Assembly: GCA_018389105.1 (NCBI GenBank)
Contig: JACATO010001555.1
Span: 186,001-250,000, forward strand
DNA length: 64,000 nucleotides
Origin: Nautilus pompilius
Taxonomy: Eukaryota; Mollusca; Cephalopoda; Nautilida; Nautilidae
Direction: 5' to 3'
Below are positions 23,521-33,600 of the stretch, piece by piece; positions within the stretch are counted from its first letter, which is position 1; every line of letters starts with the position of its first letter. A program made the translations under genes and the position numbers. The notes beneath the pieces are model-generated. The model did no database searches and was not told where the DNA came from. It was given only the letters and a program-made list of their open reading frames with translations.

Positions 23521-24870
23521 ATGGTGGAAGGAGAGGGTCGGCTATAACAACAGAGATGGTGGTACAGGCGGAGGTGGAAGGAGAGGGTCGGCTATAACAA
23601 CAGAGCTGGTGGCACAGGCCGAGGTGGAAGGAGAGGGTCGGCTATAACAACAGAGCTGGTGGCACAGGCCGAGGTGGAAGGAGAGGGTCGGCTATAACAA
23701 CAGAGCTGGTGGCACAGGCCGAGGTGGAAGGAGAGGGTCGGCTATAACAACAGAGCTGGTGACACAGGCCGAGGTGGAAGGAGAGGGTCGGCTATAACAA
23801 CAGAGCTGGTGACACAGGCGGAGGTGGAAGGAGAGAGTCGGCTATAACAACAGAGCTGGTTGCGCAGGCGGAGGTGGAAGGAGAGGGTCGGCTATAACAA
23901 CAGAGCTGGTGGCGCAGGCGGAGGTGGAAGGAGAGGGTCGGCTATAACAACAGAGCTGGTGGCACAGGCGGAGGTGGAAGGAGAGGGTCGGTTATAACAA
24001 CAGAGCTGGTGGCACAGGCGGAGGTGGAAGGAGAGGGTCGGCTATAACAACAGAGCTGGTGGCACAGGCGGAGGTGGAAGGAGAGGGTCGGTTATAACAA
24101 CAGAGCTGGTGGTACAGTCGGAGGTGGAAGGAGAGGGTCGGTTATAACAACAGAGATGGTGGTACAGGCGGAGGTGGAAGGAGAGGGTCGGCTATAACAA
24201 CAGAGCTGGTGGTACAGGCGGAGGTGGAAGGAGAGGGTCGGCTATAACAACAGAGCTGGTGGTGCAGGCGGAGGTGGAAGGAGAGGGTCGGCTATAACAA
24301 CAGAGCTGGTGGCGCAGGCGGAGGTGGAAGGAGAGGGTCGGCTATAACAACAGAGCTGGTGGTACAGTCGGAGGTGGAAGGAGAGGGTCGGCTATAACAA
24401 CAGAGCTGGTGGTACAGGCGGAGGTGGAAGGAGAGGGTCGGTTATAACAACAGAGCTGGTGGCACAGGCGGAGGTGGAAGGAGAGGGTCGGCTATAACAA
24501 CAGAGCTGGTGGTACAGGCGGAGGTGGAAGGAGAGGGTCGGCTATAACAACAGAGCTGGTGGTACAGGCGGAGGTGGAAGGAGAGGGTCGGCTATAACAA
24601 CAGAGCTGGTGGTACAGGCGGAGGTGGAAGGAGAGGGTCGGCTATAACAACAGAGATGGTGGTACAGGCGGAGGTGGAAGGAGAGGGTCGGCTATAACAA
24701 CAGAGATGGTGGCGCAGGCGGAGGTGGAAGGAGAGGGTCGGCTATAACAACAGAGATGGTGGCACAGGCGGAGGTGGAAGGAGAGGGTCGGTTATAACAA
24801 CAGAGCTGGTGGCACAGGCGGAGGTGGAAGGAGAGGGTCGGCTATAACAACAGAGCTGCTGGCACAGCCA
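23521..24870. repeat. Minisatellite, 27 copies of a 50-bp unit
   Basis: The unit is GAGGTGGAAG, GAGAGGGTCG, GCTATAACAA, CAGAGCTGGT, GGCACAGGCG in order. Copies start every 50 bases from 23521 to 24821. First and last are slightly diverged. Variation is confined to a few positions: C/T in GCTATAAC, C/A in AGCTGG, and GGCACA/GGTACA/GGCGCA/GACACA. The 50-bp period is not a multiple of three, so the array is not coding. It ends where the GC-rich promoter zone begins. Confidence 0.98.
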
Positions 24871-25280
24871 TCGTCACCAAGGCAGCGCGTCTCGCAGGAG
24901 GAGAATCCGTCATCGGGGAAGGTGTGTCCGAGGTCGGGCCGCCGGGATGGGGAGGAGAGCCCGTCGCTGTTGCCAGGATATTCCTTCGGCGCTGAAGAGT
25001 GAGCGAGTTGATCTTCGCTTCCAGGAGGCAGGAAAATCAAGATGGACGACTACTTGTGATCTCCGGGCCAAGAGATCGCCACAGCGCGGCTCCGCTCTAC
25101 GCCGGATCCCATCTGAGCTCCCCAGAAACGACTGCAGACAACAGAACAGAACAAACCGCCGCGGGTCGCGGAAGCTCCTTAGAATTTTCAAAAGTTACAA
25201 AAGTTATTTACCTTTGATTAATTAGAAAGAAATCCCTCCAGCTTGAATTGTCATGTTCCGGACTCGCAACGGATTGCAAT
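24870..25280. promoter_or_regulatory. GC-rich, CpG-rich promoter zone, possibly bidirectional
   Basis: A sharp rise in CpG between the minisatellite and TPBG. The zinc-finger gene (-) needs a 5' UTR exon upstream of its acceptor at 22716, and this is the only CpG-rich stretch nearby. The shared-promoter idea is inferred from position. Confidence 0.4.
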
Positions 25281-25296
25281 CCCATTGGCTATAAAT
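25281..25296 (+). promoter_or_regulatory. TPBG core promoter: inverted CCAAT box plus TATA box
   Basis: CCCATTGGCTATAAAT: ATTGG abuts a TATAAAT at 25290-25296. A start about 30 bases downstream (near 25320) would give a 5' UTR of about 310 bases before the ATG at 25633. Confidence 0.5.
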
Positions 25297-25632
25297 CCCG
25301 TTCGCAGGATATATATGTGTACACTTTCGTTTTCCCCCGTCGACTCTATGGCGTAATTTGTCCTGGAATATTTAAAATTAAATAAATCCTTTCTTCCATT
25401 TATTCGTTTTTTTTTATTTTTTCCGTTTCGTGAAAACAGTCGCTGTTATCGCAGAGGTGGGCAAATATCCTCGGCCAACCAGGCGGCGCCACGTCACACG
25501 GCCTCTGACCCGAGTGTTCGCGGAACGGGGGCAGACGAGACGAGTCGGGGTCCTGCTTGTTGTTCACTCCTTCAGGGATTTCTCGGCGGCCATCATCGGA
25601 CTCGCGGATGCGATAGGGCCGGGAACGCAGCG

Positions 25633-26784
25633 ATGGGCGCGTTGCTGGCGCTGCACGTGCTGCTGCTGGCGGTGGTCGGGGGGGACCGGTGTCCGGACCT
25701 GCTCCGGGGCTGCGTGGACCGCGAGCCCGGCGAGGTCGTCTGCCACGGCGCCAACTTCACCGACGCGGGCGTCTTCCACTGCATCGGCGAGAGGTACAGG
25801 GGGTCTGGGGCGGTGACGGCGGTGAGCGTGACCGGGAACAGCATCAGGGAGCTGCCCCGGGACCTGTTCGGACCGTGCGGCGGCGGGAACGCGTCGGGTG
25901 AGCCGCCCTTCTCCTCCCTGGCCACGCTGCGGCTGAGCGGGAACGGCATCGAGGAGATCCACGGCGGGGCGTTCGGCTGCCTCCCCGGCCTGCGGACGCT
26001 GGTCCTCAGCGACAACGACTGGGCGGCCCGGGACGGGGGGGCCGTGTTCGGCGCCCTGCCCGCCCTGACCGCGCTCGACCTGCGGAACGCCCTGACCGAG
26101 TGGGTGGACGCCCGCGACCGGACCCACTTCGTCAGGCTGTCCTGGGCGCTGAACCGCACCGGCGAGAACCTGGAGGACCTGAATCTGGCGGAGAACGACA
26201 TCGTGGTCCTCACCGCTGCCGCCATGGACGCCATCTGCCGCCTGTCGCTGCTGAAGAGGCTGAACCTGTCGAACAACTTCATCAGCGCGATCGACCTGGA
26301 GAACTGCAGCAGCCGGCTGGAGGAGCTGGATCTGAGCTCCAACGACCTGCCCCTCCTGTCCGACGGGCTCCTGGCCGCCCTCGGCTCCATGACCGCCCTC
26401 AGGAACCTCTCCCTGGGACGGAACAAGTTCGCCTGCGACTGCCAGCTCCGTAACTTCTACTCCTGGCTGAAGTCGACGGACATCGTGACGGACAAGGACA
26501 GCATCGTTTGCTACAGCGGTTACCACAGCTCGTATGTGAACCGGACGCTTCTCAGCCTGAGCCTCTCGGACCTGAAATGCCGGAAGGCGAACATGCACAA
26601 GAGGCTGCAGACTTCTTACATCATCATCGGGGTGATATTCGCCCTGCTGGCCTGCATAATGATGGCTGTCCTGTACCTCAACCGGGCGGGCATCAAACGG
26701 GTCTCCAAGAGATGCCTCGCGCCCTTCAGGATGAACTACATGCCGCCTCACGCGCACTACAGCTACGCGTCCATCGACATCTGA
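25633..26784 (+). CDS. TPBG: Trophoblast glycoprotein homologue (LRR single-pass membrane protein)
   Basis: One uninterrupted exon, 383 residues. Signal peptide at about 1-17 (LLALHVLLLAVVG). A cysteine-containing N-cap (CPDLLRGC to FHC) is followed by leucine-rich repeats over about 60-270 (LATLRLSGNGIEEI, LKRLNLSNNFISAI, LEELDLSSNDLPLL). The LRRCT cap has the pattern FACDCQLRNFYSWLKS plus later Cys. A membrane span lies at 329-349, followed by a 34-residue basic tail ending YSYASIDI. The juxtamembrane LQTSY and the VLYLNR-GIK at the inner face are the signature of TPBG/5T4 (WAIF1), a cell-surface modulator of Wnt signalling. Four or more N-x-S/T sites are present. The CDS is about 65% GC, unlike every other gene here. 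Vertebrate TPBG is also a single coding exon and slightly longer. Confidence 0.88.
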   Translation: MGALLALHVLLLAVVGGDRCPDLLRGCVDREPGEVVCHGANFTDAGVFHCIGERYRGSGAVTAVSVTGNSIRELPRDLFGPCGGGNASGEPPFSSLATLRLSGNGIEEIHGGAFGCLPGLRTLVLSDNDWAARDGGAVFGALPALTALDLRNALTEWVDARDRTHFVRLSWALNRTGENLEDLNLAENDIVVLTAAAMDAICRLSLLKRLNLSNNFISAIDLENCSSRLEELDLSSNDLPLLSDGLLAALGSMTALRNLSLGRNKFACDCQLRNFYSWLKSTDIVTDKDSIVCYSGYHSSYVNRTLLSLSLSDLKCRKANMHKRLQTSYIIIGVIFALLACIMMAVLYLNRAGIKRVSKRCLAPFRMNYMPPHAHYSYASIDI

Positions 26785-27968
26785 CACAGGGCACCTGGAC
26801 CCTCCTCGTGGCCTGTCGACCGCAGTCAGTCCCCGACTTGAAGAGGAGAAGCCTGGCGGTGTGTCCACACTGGAGAACTGCTACGACGGGGAGATTGAGA
26901 GAGGGCGGGGGGGGGCTTCCTAAGGGACGACTTGTTTGGTTTTTTTTAAATAGATATTTCTGTAAAGGAATGGTGTACACTCTGAGAGAGGGAAACGTTC
27001 GAGTAAGTCGGCTGCTTTGTTATATATCGGTGTAATAATTAACTCATCCCTCGAGGTGTCTTAAAGCTGCACTGGTTTTAGCGATGCTCGGGTTTCTTTT
27101 AGCTCGTAAGTAAAACTCTAGAAGCGCGTGACACACATCCCTCAATAATCCTTTTTGTTACTTTATTATCGCGACAATTTTAGTGAAATTCCGTTTTAAA
27201 ACCGCTGATGGGACCGCGGGGTTTGTTGTTTTAACTGGCGGCCAGATTGGGGATTAATAGAATGAAAAGGGTGCTGGCCCAACTATTTAGGGTTGCTTTT
27301 GACCGTCGTTCAGGGCTCTCCCTCCCCACAACAGTGCAGGACATAACCGTTATCTCTTCTTTAATGAATATTTTCATTTCTAGGATAGGGAAATGGATAT
27401 CCCATCAGAAGTAGGAAAAGAACCTGCTACACTAGTTCCCGATCTTTCCACCAGCGTGACTCCCCCCCTCTTAACTTCCAGCGCAAGTTTAAGGAACATA
27501 CCCTGCTTCAGCACTTCGAAATACTGGTTGTGTGTGTGGGGGGGGGTGAAATGTAACACAATGCTATTCCTGCCCCGAGACCGGGTATTGTATTGTATTG
27601 TATTGTATGGGCGATAGGCTGTTATGGATTATAGCGTGGTGGAAAACGGTATATACACGTCAACAGCTGTCGGGGATTAAATGTGTGAAAATAATAACGA
27701 CCCTGGTCTCTATATTTAATATAAATTTAAAAAATCACCTGTGACGCCAGATGGTACAAAACAAGTTAAATTTCAAAGTACCATTTTGGGAGTTGGAGAG
27801 CCTCGTGATGTAATCTCGGCGGAAGTACATTTGTTTACTTATTTGTTTCTCCTATTGATTTTGAAACGGACGGTCACCTCCAAGATGTAGGGCTTCATAA
27901 AAATTCTGTTTGTGAAGAATTATCCTGTAAGCAGATAATCTAACTCGTTTTAATTTTGTTGTGTATCT
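26785..27968. other. TPBG 3' flank / UTR
   Basis: GC content falls off after about 26940. A TATTG pentamer run sits at 27586-27606. I see no canonical AATAAA close behind the stop, so the transcript end is unknown. Confidence 0.4.
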
Positions 27969-28858
27969 AAATCTCTCCATCTCTCTCTCTCTCTCGCCCA
28001 TCTCTCTCCCTCCCTCCCTCCCTCGCATCTAGCTATCTCGCTCTCCTCCATCTATCTCTACATCTCTCTCCCCTTCTCCGCCTCTCATCTATCTAGCTCT
28101 ACATCGCGCTCCCCGTCTCCCTCCTCTCATCTAGCTATCTATCGCTACATCTATCTCCCGCCTTCCCAAATAGCTACTCTATCCCTCCCATCAGCTCCCC
28201 TCTCCCTCCTTGACTATCTCTACATCTCCCTCCCTCCCATTCATCTCCCTCTCCTTCCCATCTATCTCTACATCTCTCTCCCTCCATCTATCTATCTATC
28301 TCTACATCTATCTCCCTCCCATTCATCTCCCTCTCCTTCCCATCTATCTCTACATCTCTCTCCCTCCATCTATCTATCTATCTCTACATCTATCTCCCTC
28401 CCATCCATCTCCCTCTCCTTCCCATCTATCTCTACATCTATCTCCCTCCCATCTATCTCCCTCTCTCCCTCCATCTATCTATCTCTACATCTCCCTCCCT
28501 CCCATTCATCTCCCTCCCCCCATCGATCTCCCTCCTCTCCCCCACCTATCCATCTCACATCTATCTCCCCCATTCAGCTCCCGCTCCTTCCCATCGATCT
28601 CGACATCTCTCTCCCTCCCATCTATCTCCCTCTCTCCCTCCATCTATCTATCTCTACATCTCTCTCCCTCCCATCTATCTCCCTCTCTCCCTCCATCAAT
28701 CCTCTCCCTCCCATCAATCTCCTCTCTCCCCCATCTATCTATCTATCTATCTATCTATCTCTCCTCTCTCTCCCTCCCTCTCTCGCTCCCTCTCTCTCTT
28801 CTCTCTCTCTCTCTCCTCGCTCTCTCTCTCTCTCTGTGTGTGTGGTGGTTTTTTTTTT
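27969..28858 (+). repeat. 890-bp polypyrimidine tract of degenerate CTAT/CCCT repeats
   Basis: Almost wholly C and T on the plus strand, built from TCTATCTA, TACATCTC and TCCCTCCC words with a longer fuzzy period. It ends in (CT)n, a short TG run and a T run. The long Ser/Pro/Ile-rich frame through it is an artefact of composition. Confidence 0.95.
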
Positions 28859-29887
28859 TCCTAAAACAGATACTGTCAGTACCGGTGTGAGGACATTTCT
28901 GCGAACTTGTCTTTGTCAGCTTCCTTTTAACATGTAGTTTTGATAAGTTAGCGATAGTAGGGTGCTTGTTATCACCCACAATCAACAAGATTTGTCCACT
29001 AGCACAATGATACCTTTGTGATTATCCGGTTTTGAGAACCAACCATCAATATGTTTAGAACGGAAAGTTAAAAATTGCAGTGGTGGATAACTGCTGCAAG
29101 AAGCAACTTTTTAAGTAACTTGTTTTATTATTTTATGACTAAAGAACCCTAAATCAGTTATGCTTGTCATCATGTGGACTTCCTAAATAATTTCCAGTTT
29201 CCATTGTCAGTATGACCTGCTGACTGAACTCATATATATATATATATCCATAGATAAAGTTATGAAAGATGAAAAAAAAAACAACTTTATTTTGGCTGGA
29301 TAGTTTATCTGTAATCGTGAGAGACCCCCCACAACTGTGTAATTTATGGTTGCCCTTTTGTTATTCCAGTGTTACAATCATATCTTTGATTGATTGTTTT
29401 TAAATATTGATTATACAGGATAGGATTTTTTATAAAAGTATTATACAGGTAGGTGTTTAACTACACACGTAGACGGTGTTTGATAATATATATATATATA
29501 TATAAACACTCTTGCAAGGTTAAAAAAATTGGAATTGCGTAAATAAACTTGAAAAGTGAGCGTTCCAAAATGGCAGAAAATACTTGGCTTGCATTTCAAG
29601 GAGACGTGGGCTTCCAATGTTTAAAATAAATTTTTAAATACAAATTCTACGGCCTCTGAACTCCTAGTTAATGAAATGGATACTAAATATCGTTCCATGT
29701 AATTCTGCTTTTCTCATTTTAGAATTTTCTGTTTAAAGATTCTTGCTACTGTGTGGGTAAAATACTTGGGGCAGTCTCACTAAAATTTATATTTTTGTCT
29801 GTTAGCATCTGTCTTTAAAAATCTTTTGAAAAAAATTATCTGGTTTGCTTATTGGCATTATTTAAATAAAGGGAACTAAGGTCTTAC

Positions 29888-30620
29888 GTGTACAGAAAAC
29901 TCTCGATAACTCAAAGTGGCTAGACCTCTCATCCAAAGGTTGACTTACCAGAAGTTGGCTTCTTCTTCTTATTTTTTGTTATCTTAGTTGTTGGTTTTTA
30001 TTCCTTACAGTTTGACTGTTCTGATAAGCGTCTTTGGTCTTATCGGCATTTTTAAGGCATGTGGAAGAGAGCATTTTGGAGGAATGTCAAACTGCTATGC
30101 ATCTGTTTTCAACTTCAAGAATTTCATGATACTTTGCTTCAATTCTATGATACCCTGTTGGCGTGGTGGTTGTTGCTGCAGTGACGTGTCAAAAGACAAG
30201 TAATACAAGGAGGGAACTATGCATCTTTTTTTTAGATAGGAGAATAAACTAATTTCTTTTAATTGTATATATTCGAATGCCCACAACTCATGAAACGTCA
30301 CAATAAGCATCCTTTCATCATCCGACAATAAATTAGTAAAGTAGTGAACAACATTGATGCTTGATGACGTATGGAGATAAAATCAATTCTTTAACAAATA
30401 TGCAGCAAACTGCTATCAGAATCAATCAGGCCATCGCCAGCTGACAAACTTTCAGTTATAAATTGAAATTAACACATAATTGCTCTTCAAGGGACTAAAG
30501 AAAGTGAAAGTTCAAGTTATCCATGGGTTTTTTTAATGGAGAGATACCCATTTTGCTGGGACCTGTGTGTCATTTCTATTTAAACAGTATATTTGGGTTA
30601 TCGAGAGAGTACTGTATATA
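29888..30620 (-). mobile_element. Tigger/pogo-like element, copy B, with terminal inverted repeats
   Basis: The left end TACAGAAAACTCTCGATAAC (29888 on) and the right end, read inverted, TACAGTACTCTCTCGATAAC (near 30620) match at 17 of 20 bases. TA flanks both. Internally on the minus strand a frame reads SLQQQPPRQQGIIELKQSI, like the Q-P-DQGVI-x-x-K block of Tigger transposases. It is homologous to the repeat at 10440-10925. Confidence 0.6.
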
Positions 30621-33600
30621 TATATATATATATATCTTTATTTAGTTTTGTGATTTATTAGATTTAGTATTATAAATGGTTTTGTATTTTTTATTACCCT
30701 ATTATGATAGCGATAAATTCACAATTGACATAGTTACAATGAGATCAAATAGCGAAATAACTTTTGCCTACCCCATTGATGGTAATCGTTTAACTGCCTT
30801 TGTACAATAGAAATAAAATTCTTTCTTCCCACCACTCTAAATGTGCATCTGAACTATGTAATGTTGTCTAGAGTGCATCCTTTCTACACATGGCCTACTT
30901 TGAATTGCCACATCATTTGCACATGTACAGACAGTGTTGTGTCACTTGCACCATTTGCATTTTTTAAAAAAAAAAATAGCTTTAAATAGATATTTTTAAA
31001 ATTGCAACCGAGAATGAGTATTAAAGAGATTTTACAATTAGCTAGTTTTTTACGTTAGTAAATACATTGCGAAAATGTAAATTAAAACTGACTTAAGATT
31101 ATCAATTTGATATTTAACTCCATTTTTTATTATTATTATTGATTTTATTTAGAATTTCATTAAATTTGATTTAAACTTTTTCATACATTTTCAAAATATT
31201 TGTTATTGTTATTTCTTTTTGCTCAGACTGACTTAACATACGTTAGCATTCACTTTTATACACAAATGATCCTATTCCGCTCTGTGGCTAACTTATCTTA
31301 TGGCACACGTTCCACTCACGCCAATCATAATTATACTCATATTGCACTTTTGTTTTTGTCTTTAATTGCCGTTACTATATTGTGTTAAAGTTAATGTTGC
31401 AATGTAAACACGGCTGTCAATATTTGATGTTTGTCGTAAATTAAATATTTTACCGTGTTTTTGTTTTTTGTTATGCTATGCATTTGTATATCTGCTAAGT
31501 TATCTAATTTTTATTGTTTAAAAAAATATGGAGTTGAATTTACGTCTTGCCTTTGGGCTATAAACAAAACAAAATTTTGTCTGTCAACCATTATATCGAC
31601 ATGTTGGAAGGGGTAATATCAGACAAACATCTAAAGCACTCTGCATGTGCAGAGATATCAGGCGTAAATTAGGTGTCCATTGATTTGGATTTATAAGAGC
31701 CATTCAGATGAAACCTAGCTGAAATAGAATACAATTACAGCAGTTCTGTCAGACTTTATTTGAACACCCCTATTATTAAGAAGAGAGTGCTTACATGCCA
31801 TTCGGTGTGATCTAGCCAATCAGAAAGACCTGAATTATTTGAAGTTTGAGAGAGAAAGGTAAGTAATAGTGAAATCCCAGTATTGTGGTGTAACATTAAT
31901 TATTGCAGAGTTTAAATTTAGATGTTTTATTTTTTTGAAATCGGGGACTGTAGTATGTCACCTGTGATTGTTTGGGACAAATGTCAGAGTGCGGTGGCTA
32001 TGGTAACTTCGTGGTGCTGTTCTTGTTAACTTTTGTTATCACACCTGGAAAAGTAAATACAGTACATTCAGTGTTCTTCCCAAAGCATCATAGTAGGTTG
32101 CTGCACTGCAGTAGGATTTTGAGAAAGCAATTTACACATCCACTTTATCAGTCAGTCTCTCTCTTCGTCCCAAGACAGCTTTCCAATGAGAGAGAGAGAG
32201 TGATTCAGACTTGAGTAGCCATTTTGAATCACAGCCATAATGCAGTGAAAGCCTCACCGCAATAACATTACTGAGCTTGCTCCACTGGGAATGAATGATT
32301 TATGTAGCAACTCGTAGATGAAACACTTATTAAACTATTTAGTGTCTACCCGCAATCATTCACAATACCTTTAAAACAAAAAATCTTAGTTCAGAGAAAA
32401 TTGCTCCAAATAAATTTGATTTCTCCAGAGACTCGTTTTAAATATATTGCTGGGGAGATGCGATGATGAGGCATTTCACTTGGTAAGTTTCTAGGATACA
32501 GTAGCGTTTGGTTCACTACCTCCTTTAGCTGTAGTGTGCACTTTCCAATGAGTAGGAGTTAGCATAAGCTACTCGATGGGCTTGTTGAAATATTTTCATT
32601 AAAAAAATACCATTCCACTGATTACCAGTGAAGGAAAATTGAGTACAGTTTTTTGACAGCCGAGTACCTAAGGCATTCATATTTGCAGTATTCAATTCAA
32701 ATCAATTTGAAATCGTTTAGACGAATTCTTGTGTGATTAATGTTGACCTGCCAAGCTTCTGACAAAGTGGACAAGTTGATGAATCTGCACTCGCTAACCC
32801 TGTAGCGGTTGGTTTTGGTGGACTAGTTCAGCCTGTGTGTTATCCCCAACGAGTTTCAGCATAAACACCCGAATAATATGACTAGCTCATAAATCGTTAT
32901 AATTTTCATAGTGACTGCTTATTTGTCCTAAATCTCATGAGGTAGTTTTTTGCTTTATTTACTCATATATTTTTTAATGTCGCTATAGTACAGTAATTTT
33001 AATTTCCTCCTAAGTCGTCTTAAAAAATGGAACACACACGCACAACCTAAGATATTTTGAATTATGCTACGACTGGAAAAATTGTTTTTTTGTACACTTG
33101 TTAACTTGTTTGAACAGCATTTCAAGTTGATTTTTAGCAATGGTGATGCCAGTTTATTAATTTCTTAAAAATAAAGGGTAACTTAATGTTTGTCTTGCAT
33201 TTTCCCTGCCAGTGCTGCTTGTTCCTTTTTAAATAAGCTCTGCCGTTTAGAAGAGAGAATTAAAAGTATTAGTATGTTATATCATGGATGTTTTAAGCTG
33301 GAAAGGTTTAAAATAAGTTTCAGTGTAGTCTGTTTTCCACAGCTATTTTCCCTTTTAGATTATCGCTGAAAAGTTCTTAAATTGCTTGTTGCTCATGAAG
33401 CAATTTCCTCTGGGAATTGGAAATATTCTTGGGTAGCAGTAACCAGGTCTGGAATTTAGAGCTACATTCAGAATATCTGACTCGACTTGTTTACGAATTT
33501 GGCATAAGCATACCTTTCTTGCTGCCAGACTCCTACATGTACCTGCAAACGTTTTTAACACATTTACCATAAAATAAACCAAGTGTAATCTCTCACTTTT

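Noticed and set aside
23521-24870. CRISPR-like regular spacing of repeats
   Set aside because: The whole 50-bp unit repeats with no unique spacers and no cas genes, and the host is a eukaryote. It is a minisatellite.
25564-26868. 434-codon frame on the minus strand across TPBG, and a 277-codon one
   Set aside because: Antisense shadows of a GC-rich coding exon. TPBG on the plus strand has signal peptide, LRRs, LRRCT and membrane span.
28210-28890. 226-codon open frame rich in Ser, Pro, Ile and Leu
   Set aside because: It lies wholly in a C/T-only repeat, where stop codons on this strand cannot form. Composition explains it.
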